Source of the DNA: Planctomycetales bacterium
GTDB taxonomy: Bacteria > Planctomycetota > Planctomycetia > Isosphaerales > Isosphaeraceae
Direction of reading: 5' to 3'
Length of the DNA: 64,000 bases
Assembly: GCA_027449865.1 (NCBI GenBank)
Contig: DAIDKV010000205.1
Span: 1-64,000, forward strand
The position numbers were made by a program, and so were the translations under genes. A model generated the notes under the pieces. The model saw only the letters and a program-made list of their open reading frames with translations, was not told where the DNA came from and did no database searches. Shown piece after piece: positions 35,133 to 44,007 of the stretch; the stretch's first letter is position 1, and every line of letters starts with the position of its first letter.

Positions 35133-35744
35133 ATGACCGTACCTCGTAATAAGGATGAAGACACCTCGCTGTCGCTGCTCGAATCCATCCGACTCGAACC
35201 GCAGAATCCGCAAGCCTGGCAAGCTTTCGTGGAGCGATACGAGCCGAGGATCCGAAGCTGGTGTCGTCGCTGGCGTTTGCAATCCACCGACGCCGATGAC
35301 GTCTTGCAAGACGTGCTCATTCGATTGTTCGCGTCACTCCGAGGGTTCCAGTACGACCCGGCCAGAAGTTTCCGAAGGTGGCTTCGGGCCGTGACCCAGC
35401 ACGCATGGAGCGACCTCGTGGCTGCCAGACGCAGGGAACTCGGTCTGGTAGGGACCGCGATGACTCAGAGGATCCGGTCTAACCCAGCGACTCAGCAACA
35501 GGTGGTGCCTCAAACGGACGAGGGACTGGAGCTTGAGTTGCTCGACACTGCCTCGCGACGGGTGCGGGGACGGGTCAAGCCGTCTACCTGGGAGGCGTTC
35601 CGCCTAACAGCGATCGAAGGACTTACCGGTGTGGAGGCGGCTCGCCGGATGGGGATTCGCGTGGCCCACGTGTTTGTGGCCAAGCATCGGGTTTTGAAGA
35701 TGCTTCAGGAAGAGATCCGCCTCCTTGAGGACGGGTCTCTCTGA
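35133..35744 (+). CDS. ECF RNA polymerase sigma factor
   Basis: 203 residues from ATG 35133, with GAGGG about ten bases upstream. Region 2 is clear: WQAFVERYEPRIRSWCRRW, then DADDVLQDVLIRLFASLRGF and YDPARSFRRWLRAVTQHAWS, the part that binds the -10 element and core polymerase. Region 4 is FRLTAIEGLTGVEAARRMGI followed by RVAHVFVAKHRVLKML, a helix-turn-helix for the -35 element. The two are joined by a linker of about 60 residues with QQQVVPQTDEG. The gene follows the zinc-motif kinase and FG-GAP genes on the same strand, which suggests the kinase controls it (inference from context). A small hairpin and a convergent permease gene lie downstream. Confidence 0.93.
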   Translation: MTVPRNKDEDTSLSLLESIRLEPQNPQAWQAFVERYEPRIRSWCRRWRLQSTDADDVLQDVLIRLFASLRGFQYDPARSFRRWLRAVTQHAWSDLVAARRRELGLVGTAMTQRIRSNPATQQQVVPQTDEGLELELLDTASRRVRGRVKPSTWEAFRLTAIEGLTGVEAARRMGIRVAHVFVAKHRVLKMLQEEIRLLEDGSL

Positions 35745-35757
35745 GTACCAACACGGC

Positions 35758-35772
35758 AACGCCCTCGGCGTT
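35758..35772 (+). terminator. Small GC hairpin after the ECF sigma factor gene
   Basis: AACGCC (35758-35763), loop CTC, GGCGTT (35767-35772) lies between the convergent sigma factor and permease genes. The following TCTCCC is a weak tail. A terminator is possible but unproven. Confidence 0.3.
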
Positions 35773-35799
35773 CTCCCAGACGAGGATCGACGGCTCCGC

Positions 35800-37281
35800 T
35801 CAGTTCACCCTTGCCGACCGGCGAAAGAACGCATAAGCCGGCACACCTGCTGCTACGATCCCCAGGCCGACCAGCGAGGGTACTCGGCTGAACGGGTCGG
35901 CGAGCATGCTGCCGAGTAGCAGTAATTCCGCTCCCACGAACATCATCGGTGTGACGGGATAGCCGAGTGTCCGATACGGCCGGGGCAGGTCTGGTCGCCG
36001 GGCGCGGAGGACAAAAACGCTTGCGATCGCGAGCATGTAGAAGATGTGGGCACCGAAGATGACATAGGTGTAAAGAACGTCATAAAGCGGGGTTCGGTTC
36101 AGCGTCCGCCAGGCGACGACGATCGGGCCGGGCAACGTCTTCTCCCACCCGGCCGGTGAAACCAGGATGAGCGCCGTCCCGGCAACGATCAGCCCAATCG
36201 CCAGGATTCCCTGGGAAAGGATGGCGTTGGCTGGCGTCTGGAACCGCGGATGGATCCGGCAGAGGGCCGAGGGGAAGAGTCCGTCGCGGGCCATCGCGAA
36301 GTAAGCTCGGGGGCCCGACATGGCATTTCCGTTGAGCGCGATGAAGGTCGAGCCCATCACCAGGATCGAGACTCCCAGCACCCCCCACCACCCGACCAGA
36401 CGGTCGCAGTAGATCGCCGCGACGGCCTGCTCGAAGTGCTCGGCGTCCTGGGGAGCCGTTCGGACTTGCTCCATCGGAATCACATAATGATAAGCGAGAG
36501 TCATGGTCAGGTAGACCGCGACCAGGACGATCATTCCCGAGACCATGGCCAGTGGGATGTTCCGGCCGGGGTCGCGAATCTCCTCGGCGAGCGGTGTGAC
36601 ATTCGTCCAGCCGTCGTACGCCCAGAGCACGCTCACCATGGCCGCCATCACCCCCGCGAAGAGCGCCGAGGGCGAGGTCTCGCCGGGCCAGACCGGTTCC
36701 AGATTCGTGGTGGATCCTCCGCCGACCACAATCGGCAAGGCGATCAGTACGACCAGTCCGCCCACCTTAAGCGCCGTCCCCACGACCTGCAACCCGCCGC
36801 CACGTCGGCTCCCCAGTACATTGACGGTGGTGACAACCGCGATCGCGGCCACCGCCGCCCCCGCCTGCCAGACCTCACCCGAGATCGATCCCGGCGGCTT
36901 GACCACGTGGGAAAAGTACCGGGCAAAGGCGGCGGCGAGTGTCGCCATGGACCCGCTCCGGACCACCAGGAACTCGACCCATCCGAAGAGGAAAGCCGGC
37001 AACGCCCCGTACGCTGCTCTGAGGAAGACGTACAATCCGCCGGCCTGGGGGAGCATCGCGCCCAGTTCGGCCAGAGTCAGTGCGCCCGCCGCGGTGAAGA
37101 GCCCGCCGATGACCCAGACAGTGACGATCCCTCCCAGAAATGGGACATCATGCGCCACCTTCGCCGGCACGAGGAAGATCCCCGAGCCAATCACCGACCC
37201 CACCACGGCCGCGAACGCCACGGGCGCCCCGAGCACTCTAGGCAGCTGGGACGCCTCCCGGTCGGGATCGTTGGGGTTCAT
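35800..37281 (-). CDS. APC-superfamily amino-acid permease
   Basis: 493 residues from ATG 37281; the frame continues upstream to 37608 but those codons lie inside the peptidase gene region and lack permease character. About twelve hydrophobic helices are visible. The first carries the APC substrate-binding signature GSVIGSGIFLVPAKVA; helix 3 has ALTLAELGAMLPQAGGLYVF and helix 6 VLWAYDGWTNVTPLAEEI, all diagnostic of the APC (LAT-like) family. It moves amino acids across the cytoplasmic membrane, by exchange or proton symport. Substrate is not predictable. It converges on the ECF sigma gene and lies 67 bp downstream of the M28 peptidase gene on the same strand; peptide breakdown outside and amino-acid uptake would fit together (inference). 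Confidence 0.93.
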   Translation of the reverse strand: MNPNDPDREASQLPRVLGAPVAFAAVVGSVIGSGIFLVPAKVAHDVPFLGGIVTVWVIGGLFTAAGALTLAELGAMLPQAGGLYVFLRAAYGALPAFLFGWVEFLVVRSGSMATLAAAFARYFSHVVKPPGSISGEVWQAGAAVAAIAVVTTVNVLGSRRGGGLQVVGTALKVGGLVVLIALPIVVGGGSTTNLEPVWPGETSPSALFAGVMAAMVSVLWAYDGWTNVTPLAEEIRDPGRNIPLAMVSGMIVLVAVYLTMTLAYHYVIPMEQVRTAPQDAEHFEQAVAAIYCDRLVGWWGVLGVSILVMGSTFIALNGNAMSGPRAYFAMARDGLFPSALCRIHPRFQTPANAILSQGILAIGLIVAGTALILVSPAGWEKTLPGPIVVAWRTLNRTPLYDVLYTYVIFGAHIFYMLAIASVFVLRARRPDLPRPYRTLGYPVTPMMFVGAELLLLGSMLADPFSRVPSLVGLGIVAAGVPAYAFFRRSARVN

Positions 37282-37348
37282 CGAGTCCGGATTCCTGCGG
37301 GTTGTGTGGATTACATCCAGGGAAGATGGAGCATCGAATCTTCCCGAT

Positions 37349-39703
37349 TTACTGGTTACCCACAGCACGGCCGGCCCGTGTGGCGGTGTCGAGGGCCCCG
37401 GCGGCTTTCCGTATCTGGGTGCAAGCCGCGGCGACGGCTTTTGCCAGCGCCTCGGGCTTGCCGTCCTCGATGGCCTGTCGGACGGCCGGAAGCGGCCAGG
37501 ACGCATATCCGGTGGTGAGTCCGGGGGCATAGATGGCGTGCCGGAACCAGGGACGGCCGGGAAGGCCCTCGCCGAGCAGGAACGAACGTTCGACCGCCGT
37601 GATTGCATCGTTCAGGGTCGCCAGTCGGTCGCGGTTGGGATGATCGTGGGTCGCGGCCTCGTGAGTGATCGTGTCGAGCTGGTGCGCCCTCTCCTCGAAG
37701 TGCTTGACCGCGGCGATCAGGTCGCGGACGCCCTCGAATTCGGTACCTGGCTGGAGGATTCTGTTGTCTGATTTTCGTTTCTTTCGGACGGCGATCAGAC
37801 GGAGTTCGTCGACGTGGCCGCGAAGCGCCTCGGCGTAGGGCTGGAACCGCATCGGGACAACCTCGGCCGCCGCCGCTCGCATCAGAATCGCGGTATAAAG
37901 CTTGGCGGCGGTCGCGTGGTTGAGAAACTCGGGATCGCCGAACTTCTCCATCCATCGGAAGTTGTCGTAGATCGAGTGGTAGACACCGTACCCGCCGTGC
38001 AGGCCGATGTCGAGCGCAGGGATGCCGAGGTGGTCGACGAAGACGGTGTAATCCGAACCCGATCCGAGTGGGTTCATGTGTGGACCTCGGGTCAGGGGAA
38101 CCCTGGGCTCCTTGGGAATCCGGACTCGCTGATCGCCCCAGGCCGGATCGTCGAGGATCAGCGACGACTGGGCCGCCCACGCCTCCCGACGAGACGCGAC
38201 CCAGGAATCGCGGAGGTTCTTGCCTGTCCGGACGTCGACCACTGCGGCCGCGGCCTCCATCGTGAAATCGCGGAGCGAGGGGATGCCGCTGAATCCGACC
38301 TCCGGGCCGGTCACGGCGACGTCGACGTTGAGCATCAGGACGGCCTTCGTCTTCAGCTCGTCGGCGTGGGCCTCGGCCCATTCGGTCGAGCCGACGAGCC
38401 CGTATTCCTCGGCGTCCCAGCTTGCGTAGACGAGTGTCCGGCGGGGCTTCCAGCCGTGCTTGACCGCCTCGCCGAGAGCCCGGCAGGTCTCCATCGTCGC
38501 AGCGGTGCCACTACCCGGGTCGACCGCGCCGTAGACCCAGGCGTCACGATGATTCCCGATCATCACCCAGCGATCGGGCTCGCCGGCGCCGGGGAGGGTC
38601 GCGATCACGTTCCAGATCGGGCGGAGCTGGTAGTCCATCGAAACGGACATCGCGACCTCGGCCGGCCCCGGGCCGACGTGGTACGGCATCGGCAGCCCGC
38701 CCTGCCATCCGGTTGGGACGTTCGGGCCGGCGACGAGCTTGAGGATCTCGCGGGCCGTCCCGTAGCTGATCGGCAAGGAGGGGATCGTTGCGAAATACTC
38801 GTCGCGCTTCAGGCCGGTTGTCTTCTCCCAGTGTTCTACGGAGTTGTACTCTCCAACATTCGACCTTGCGAGGATGTTGAAGCCGTAGATGGGATTGAAC
38901 GGAAGCCGTTTCGCTCCCTCGACCGAGGGCCCGAACGGCGTGGAGGGGTCGCCGGGACCGTGCGAGAGGAACTGGACGCTCCCGCGCTGAATGGCCGACT
39001 CGGGGCGGAATCGGCCGTCGGGGTAGGTCTCGCCCTTCGCGTAACCGTCGTCGGCCGGGTCGGAGAAGATCAGGATGCCAGCGGCTTCCCGCTTCTGGGC
39101 GTTGTAGACCTTCAGCCCGCGGAAGACCTCGCCGTATCGGACCAGGACGACCTTCCCCTTGACGTCGATCCCCATCTTTTCGAGGGCGGCGAAGTCATCC
39201 GGGCGGCCGTAGTTTGCGTACACGACCTGGCCGTAGGCCTGGCCGGAGGTTCCGTACCCATTGAAGGCCCCGAAGGCGTCGCTGCTGGCCGAATCCTTGT
39301 CGACCGCGAGCGGAGCCTCGTTCAAAGGCAAATTTATGAGATGGGGCCGCCGGACCTGGAGCGACGGCTCCCCTTGCGGGTAGTTCAGCAGGACCTTCAT
39401 CTCGACGAGGTCGGCCTTCCAACCCCACTCTCGGAGTTTATCCCGAACAAACTCGGCGGTCTTGCGATCGGCGGGCGTTCCGGCGACGTGCGGCTCGGCC
39501 GTGAGCACGCGAAGCCACTTCCGTGCATTCTCGGGCGTCGGCACGGCGAGAGCTCGGGCCTCGGCGGTCTGTTCCTTCTCGACCGATCGGGGCGCGAATC
39601 CCAGGATCTCCGGTGGGCCGGCGGTCGCCGTCGAGGTGGTCGCGATCAGGAGGAGGGCCAGGGACAACGATGCGGATTCCCGGAGGATTCGAGATCGGCT
39701 CAT
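37349..39703 (-). CDS. Exported M28B-type zinc aminopeptidase/carboxypeptidase (glutamate carboxypeptidase II-like)
   Basis: 784 residues with a signal peptide (ASLSLALLLIATTSTATA). The layout is that of the PSMA/transferrin-receptor group: a PA domain insert (GKVVLVRYGEVFRGLKVYNA), the M28 catalytic domain and a C-terminal helical dimerisation region. All five metal ligands and the catalytic base are present: H385 in NHRDAW, D395 in AVDPGSGTA, E432/E433 in WDAEEYG, D461 in LNVDVA and H576 in YHSIYDN. Active enzyme is therefore expected, removing residues from peptides (or glutamate from N-acetyl-aspartyl-glutamate-like or polyglutamate substrates) in the periplasm. The gene for an amino-acid permease lies just downstream. 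Confidence 0.94.
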   Translation of the reverse strand: MSRSRILRESASLSLALLLIATTSTATAGPPEILGFAPRSVEKEQTAEARALAVPTPENARKWLRVLTAEPHVAGTPADRKTAEFVRDKLREWGWKADLVEMKVLLNYPQGEPSLQVRRPHLINLPLNEAPLAVDKDSASSDAFGAFNGYGTSGQAYGQVVYANYGRPDDFAALEKMGIDVKGKVVLVRYGEVFRGLKVYNAQKREAAGILIFSDPADDGYAKGETYPDGRFRPESAIQRGSVQFLSHGPGDPSTPFGPSVEGAKRLPFNPIYGFNILARSNVGEYNSVEHWEKTTGLKRDEYFATIPSLPISYGTAREILKLVAGPNVPTGWQGGLPMPYHVGPGPAEVAMSVSMDYQLRPIWNVIATLPGAGEPDRWVMIGNHRDAWVYGAVDPGSGTAATMETCRALGEAVKHGWKPRRTLVYASWDAEEYGLVGSTEWAEAHADELKTKAVLMLNVDVAVTGPEVGFSGIPSLRDFTMEAAAAVVDVRTGKNLRDSWVASRREAWAAQSSLILDDPAWGDQRVRIPKEPRVPLTRGPHMNPLGSGSDYTVFVDHLGIPALDIGLHGGYGVYHSIYDNFRWMEKFGDPEFLNHATAAKLYTAILMRAAAAEVVPMRFQPYAEALRGHVDELRLIAVRKKRKSDNRILQPGTEFEGVRDLIAAVKHFEERAHQLDTITHEAATHDHPNRDRLATLNDAITAVERSFLLGEGLPGRPWFRHAIYAPGLTTGYASWPLPAVRQAIEDGKPEALAKAVAAACTQIRKAAGALDTATRAGRAVGNQ

Positions 39704-39996
39704 CGTGGATTTCTCGAAGAAAACTGGGCGCTTGACAGTGGGACCGCGCGGGGACAGACTAACGCTTTCAGAGAGAAAAGCAGCCGGCCTGGCTTGATCG
39801 ATCGATGGAGCCTGACCGTGGTCTCGACGGTCGGACGGCTGACGTCCTCAAGCTTGCCGGGCCGCTGCGGTCGCGAAACGGAACCAGAATACGCCCGTCT
39901 CGCCGCGGTGGATAGGGAGATCTCCCCGGCTTCACCGGTCGCCCGAATTCGCCATTCTGCCCGCGTGCCAAGAGCCTTCGTTGCGAGGGACCCATC
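39704..39996. other. Divergent intergenic region
   Basis: 293 bases between the divergent M28 peptidase gene and the gene at 39997. It contains an isolated TTGACA (39732-39737) on the plus strand but no good -10 box at 16-18 bases. No gene or repeat is seen. Promoters for both genes should lie here. Confidence 0.4.
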
Positions 39997-40530
39997 ATGG
40001 CCGTTTCATTCACCGTCGGTGGTGCCAGGGGAACGTTCGCGGAGAGATTCGCTGAGGAGGTCGTGGGCGTACTCGACAACGCCTTCGGCGCCGAGGGTGA
40101 ATGGGACGGTCCCACGGCCCTGCACTTCGGTGAGATGGCCGACACAGGGTGGTCGGAGTTGCTCCGGCGGGCCGTTGAGGAGCTGGGATTCGACGCTGTT
40201 CCGAACCTGATGGCTCTCGGCGACGACGGCCGAGGCGTCTACCTGCCGGCCCACGTGCAAACGGCCTCATTACCGCTCTCCGCCGGAGGCGCGCTCCGAT
40301 GTGCCAGCCTGCCGGGCCTGCGAAACGAGCTTGGCGCACTGGCCGATCGGTGGGAGCTTCCACTCGACGACCAGGGCCTCGACGAACTGCTCTGCGTGGC
40401 CCACGACCCGGACGATGGCTACGTGGCCGAGGCGCCCGAAATCCTCACGTTCGCCCGACTGGCCCTGGCCGCGAATGAGGCCGTCCGCCGTGATTGCCCC
40501 CTTTGGCTAGTCGGGTCGATCGCCGAGTGA
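39997..40530 (+). CDS. Hypothetical acidic cytoplasmic protein
   Basis: 177 residues from ATG 39997, with GAGGGA about seven bases upstream. The protein is acidic, with no signal peptide and no membrane helix. Visible stretches include ERFAEEVVGVLDNAFG, LHFGEMADTGWSELLRRAVE, ELLCVAHDPDDGYVAEAPEI and LTFARLALAANEAVRRDCPL. The codon use matches the neighbours, and the length and composition make it a convincing gene. I do not recognise the family and assign no function. It stands alone, divergent from the peptidase gene and convergent with the DUF1501 gene about 400 bp away. Confidence 0.75.
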   Translation: MAVSFTVGGARGTFAERFAEEVVGVLDNAFGAEGEWDGPTALHFGEMADTGWSELLRRAVEELGFDAVPNLMALGDDGRGVYLPAHVQTASLPLSAGGALRCASLPGLRNELGALADRWELPLDDQGLDELLCVAHDPDDGYVAEAPEILTFARLALAANEAVRRDCPLWLVGSIAE

Positions 40531-40852
40531 AACCATGGCCCGGGGGCGAGCCTTGCTGAGCTTCGCTCCGAGTGGGGAGGCCGTACGCCATCCCCTGGTC
40601 TCGATGGACCGGTTAAGGCGGCTGTCTCGGATGAAGATCCAGCTTTCAGAGCCCGGAGGACTTCCGGGGCGTGGTTGGCGCCGTTGTGCCAGAGGACCCT
40701 CGCCTAGAATAGGTCTCGCTCGAGTCGGGCACAGTAAGCGGGATCTGGAAGCAGACTGAAGCTCGGACTGTCGAGACGTGGGCCGACATCCACCTGCTTG
40801 CTGGTCTCATCTCGGAGCGCCACGTCGTCCTATCTTATCTTCCCAGAAACCG
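40531..40852. other. Non-coding convergent region
   Basis: About 320 bases between the end of the hypothetical gene and a strong hairpin. A 74-codon plus-strand frame (40535-40759) has no ribosome binding site or recognisable content and is not called. I see no repeat or RNA gene. Confidence 0.4.
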
Positions 40853-40900
40853 CACGCCAGAGAACCTCCGATCCGATCGAGTCGGAGGCTCTCTGGCGTG
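40853..40900. terminator. Bidirectional hairpin between convergent genes
   Basis: A 19-base left arm starting CACGCCAGAGA (40853-40871) and a 19-base right arm ending TCTCTGGCGTG (40882-40900) pair at 18 of 19 positions, with a ten-base loop. It lies downstream of both the plus-strand gene ending at 40530 and the minus-strand DUF1501 gene ending at 40929, so it can act on transcripts from both sides. No T-run follows; function as terminator or 3' stabiliser is inference. Confidence 0.6.
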
Positions 40901-40928
40901 AATCGCCGACATCTCACTGAGGAGCCGC

Positions 40929-42215
40929 TCAGCCAAAAAGCTCCTGGATTGGCTTCCCGCCGTCGACGATCTTCATCGGTCGGCCTCGGGGCGTCGTGTA
41001 CTGGGTGTCGAGGTTCATCCCCATCGACTTTGTGAGCGTGGCGACCAGGTCCATGACACCGACCGGCTTGTCAACGATGTCGACTCCATCCTTGTCAGTG
41101 GCACCGATGGCCTGCCCGTTCTTCATTCCGCCGCCGCCGACGACCACCGACCAGCTCCTCGGCCAGTGATCGCGGCCGGCGTTCTGGTTGATCCGGGGTG
41201 TCCGGCCGAATTCGCCCATCCAGACAATCGTTGTTGTTTCGAGGAGGTGCCGCGACGCCAGATCGGCGACCAGCGACGACATCCCCTTGTCCAGCTCGGG
41301 GAGGAGCCGCTTCGAGAGTGTGTCGAAGTTATTCGCGTGCGTGTCCCAGCCGTCGAGCGCGACCTCAACGTAGGTCACCCCCTGCTCCACCAGCCGGCGT
41401 GCCATCAAACAACCCGAGCCGAACGAACCGCGACCATAGGCGTCGCGCACGGCTGCCGACTCCTTTTCGAGGTTGAACGCATCCTGGTATCGGGAGTTCA
41501 TCATGCGCAGGGTCTTCGCGTAGACCGCCTTGTGGTCGAGTGCGGCCTGGGCCTTCCTTTGCGCGATGAACTGGTTCTCGACCTGTCCGAGCATCCGAAG
41601 CCGGCGGTCCATCCGCCACGCCTCGACGTCCTTCGGCGGCTTCAAATTGGCGATCGGAGCGTTCGGATTCTGCACGACGAACGGCGCGTAAGACATCCCC
41701 AGGAATCCGGCCGCGGAGCCCGGCGTGTTGATCGAAATGCAGTGCGGCAAGTCAAAGTTCGAGAGCTTCTCGCCAAGCTCGAGCGCGCAGTACGAGCCGA
41801 AGCCGGGATGGGTCACGGTTGGGTTCGGGGCGTACCCCGTGTGCATCAGATAATTACCCCGTTCGTGGTTCCCTTCCTTTGAGTCGAGTGAGCGAATAAT
41901 CGAGAGATGATGCATTTGCTTGGCGGTTTTCGGCATGTGCTCGGAGATCAGCACGCCGGACGCCGAGGTCTGGATCGGCTTGAACGGGCCGCCGTTCTTC
42001 TCGCTCTCGGGCTTGAGATCCCAGATATCGAGGTGGCTGGGGCCGCCGCCCATCCAGAGGACGATCAGGCTCCGATTGGTCTTGCGCAGGGTCTGAGCAT
42101 TGGCCTGCATGGCCGAGAACAACTGCATCGCCGGGACACCCAGTGCGGTGGAGGCCAGGTGGCCGAGCCAGTGCCGCCGGGTCATCCCGCCGAGGGGTCG
42201 GATCGCGTCGGACAT
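40929..42215 (-). CDS. DUF1501 protein, Tat-exported
   Basis: 428 residues from ATG 42215, with GGGAGG upstream; the in-frame extension to 42287 lacks a ribosome binding site. A Tat-type leader is visible: MTRRHWLGHLASTALGVPAM. The DUF1501 core follows, with LIVLWMGGGPSHLDIWDLKP, IIRSLDSKEGNHERGNYLMH, VALDGWDTHANNFDTLSKRL and IVWMGEFGRTPRINQNAGRD then HWP. The conserved Asp, His and Gly-Glu-Phe-Gly-Arg-Thr-Pro residues are those of the alkaline-phosphatase/sulfatase-like fold to which DUF1501 belongs, but no substrate is established. The DUF1549/DUF1553 gene directly upstream is its standard partner in planctomycetes, often linked with sulfatases and breakdown of polysaccharides, though no sulfatase is seen here. 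Confidence 0.95.
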   Translation of the reverse strand: MSDAIRPLGGMTRRHWLGHLASTALGVPAMQLFSAMQANAQTLRKTNRSLIVLWMGGGPSHLDIWDLKPESEKNGGPFKPIQTSASGVLISEHMPKTAKQMHHLSIIRSLDSKEGNHERGNYLMHTGYAPNPTVTHPGFGSYCALELGEKLSNFDLPHCISINTPGSAAGFLGMSYAPFVVQNPNAPIANLKPPKDVEAWRMDRRLRMLGQVENQFIAQRKAQAALDHKAVYAKTLRMMNSRYQDAFNLEKESAAVRDAYGRGSFGSGCLMARRLVEQGVTYVEVALDGWDTHANNFDTLSKRLLPELDKGMSSLVADLASRHLLETTTIVWMGEFGRTPRINQNAGRDHWPRSWSVVVGGGGMKNGQAIGATDKDGVDIVDKPVGVMDLVATLTKSMGMNLDTQYTTPRGRPMKIVDGGKPIQELFG

Positions 42216-42333
42216 CGGACGAACCTCCCGCCGCGAAACCAGGCCGCTTGATCGATGAACGCGCCCGTCAACGTGGCGGGAACGCATACGATCGCTCGGC
42301 GTGGGCCAACTCGCGGCGCGCCTGAGTGAGGGG

Positions 42334-44007
42334 TCAATGGATCAGGATGAACTCGTTGGAATTGAGGAGAGACCAGAAGAGATCTTGCAACACCTGCATT
42401 CCGTCGGGATAGTTTTGAAAGTACGAACTGGCCTGGTGAAGTTCTCGAGTGGTTGGACGTCGGCTCAGAGCGGCCAGGTATATCGACTCAACCATGCGTG
42501 CCTCGGCCGACCTTCCCCCGCGGGCCGCCTGGGCGCACAGTTCGCCCACGAAGCTCCCCGGCTTGCCCGAGAGGGCTTGCTCCATCAACTCGCCGTTCAT
42601 CATCATCAGGGCCTGGGGGATCGTCCCCTGGAAGCTTGTGGATTCTTCGGCCTCGTCGTTGGCGAAGGCAAAGATGAATTGCCGGAGCCAGGCGTCACGG
42701 CGGCGGTTGCCGTCGTCGGGGGCTCCTGCCTTGTGCGCGGAGGTTGCCGTCAGGAGCGAGTCGAAGAGCTGCTCGGGGGTCATCGGCCTCAGGGGCATCG
42801 AGGCGAAAAGTCCCTCGTCCTTCTCGCTTCCCTTACCCCGAACACTGCTAAGCTGGTAGGCCCGGCTCGCCGTGATCCACCGGCAAAGCTTCTTCACATC
42901 GTAGCCTGACTCCTGAAAGTCCTTCGCTAGCTTCTCCAGAACCTCGGGGTGGCTAGGAGCGTTGTGCGGGCCGAAGTCGTCGACCGGATTCACGAAGCCG
43001 CGGCCAAGGAAGTGAGCCCAGGTCCGATTCACGAACGCTTGTGCCGTCGCCTCGTTGGTGGGGTCGGAAATCAGCTTCGCCAGTTCGGATCGGCGGTTGA
43101 TGTCGGTACCCTGACTGATCTTCCGGCCATCGATGAACCGGGGGAAGGCGATTCCGACCATCCCGTTCCGTTTGTCGTAGCTAACGTAGGCGTCCGTCGG
43201 GTTGTCGGTCAGGAGCGTATGGTCGTAGGCCTCGCCTCCGGTCTCGTTCGCCTTCATCACATCCTCGGTCTTCACCCCCTTGAAGAAGGCGTTGATCCCC
43301 CAGAAATCCGCCTGTTTCCAGTCATTCGAGGGGTGATCGTGGCACTGAGTACACTGAATCTGCTTGCCGAGGAAGAGCCGGGTGGTCTTCGAGGTCAGCG
43401 GGACGGCTCCGAACTCCAGGTGCGCCAGGACGTAGTTCGCGGCCCCGTTTTCCTTGTTCGACCCGGTCGCGCCGACCAGGTCTCGCACAATCTCGTTCCA
43501 CGGGCGATTCGCGCCGAACTGCTTCCGCAGCCAGTTGTTGAGCGAGTTGCGGTCAACCTGACGACCCTGGTTGCCCCGGCCGATCAGAAGGACCGACCAC
43601 TGCGTCGCGAAGTTCTTCGCGAAATCCGGATCGTTGAGCAGATATTCGACCAGCTTTCCTCGTTTGTCGGATTCCCGTGTATTCAAGAAGGCCCGGGCCT
43701 CTCGAAGGCTGGGAACCCGCCCAACCAGATCGAGGTAGACCCTGCGCAGGAATTCCTCATCGGTCGCCATCTTCGCCGGCTTGATCCCAGCCACGTCCCA
43801 GGCCGCCGCGATTCCCTCGTCAATCGCCGCGACCTGTGGAAACGCCGAGGTCGTCGTCTTCGAGGGCGTCCCTTGTTTTGAGGGCACATCCCCCGCTTTT
43901 GCCTGGGCCAGCAAGGTTCCGACCATCGCCATCACTGTGGCCAGCACCATAAGTGCTGACGCCCGACGGAACCGACTCAGCGCGCGCTCCATCCAATTTA
44001 TTCTCAT
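42334..44007 (-). CDS. DUF1549/DUF1553 domain protein
   Basis: 557 residues from ATG 44007, with a GGGGTGAGAAG ribosome binding site. A signal peptide (ASALMVLATVMAMVGTLLAQ) is followed by DUF1549, with FLRRVYLDLVGRVPSLREAR, LVEYLLNDPDFAKNFATQWS, and the CTQCHDHPSNDWKQADFW motif, which contains a haem-like CxxCH without other cytochrome c features. DUF1553 occupies the C-terminal half: RSELAKLISDPTNEATAQAF, VNRTWAHFLGRGFVNPVDDF and LAALSRRPTTRELHQASSYF. This is a compact version of a family that often exceeds 700 residues. It is followed by the DUF1501 gene after about 118 bp. The pair is characteristic of planctomycetes and verrucomicrobia; a redox role is suspected but unproven. Confidence 0.95.
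   Translation of the reverse strand: MRINWMERALSRFRRASALMVLATVMAMVGTLLAQAKAGDVPSKQGTPSKTTTSAFPQVAAIDEGIAAAWDVAGIKPAKMATDEEFLRRVYLDLVGRVPSLREARAFLNTRESDKRGKLVEYLLNDPDFAKNFATQWSVLLIGRGNQGRQVDRNSLNNWLRKQFGANRPWNEIVRDLVGATGSNKENGAANYVLAHLEFGAVPLTSKTTRLFLGKQIQCTQCHDHPSNDWKQADFWGINAFFKGVKTEDVMKANETGGEAYDHTLLTDNPTDAYVSYDKRNGMVGIAFPRFIDGRKISQGTDINRRSELAKLISDPTNEATAQAFVNRTWAHFLGRGFVNPVDDFGPHNAPSHPEVLEKLAKDFQESGYDVKKLCRWITASRAYQLSSVRGKGSEKDEGLFASMPLRPMTPEQLFDSLLTATSAHKAGAPDDGNRRRDAWLRQFIFAFANDEAEESTSFQGTIPQALMMMNGELMEQALSGKPGSFVGELCAQAARGGRSAEARMVESIYLAALSRRPTTRELHQASSYFQNYPDGMQVLQDLFWSLLNSNEFILIH

Noticed and set aside
36250-37771. Two overlapping plus-strand frames of more than 400 codons
   Set aside because: Antisense to the APC permease, whose membrane helices and signature are clear; the translations are charged and repetitive without family features.
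39732-39763. TTGACA as a promoter for the gene at 39997
   Set aside because: No acceptable -10 box lies 16-18 bases downstream, and the leader would be over 220 bases.
37814-40210. 798-codon plus-strand open frame
   Set aside because: It lies antisense to the M28 peptidase gene, which has a signal peptide and all metal ligands. High GC content gives long shadow frames.
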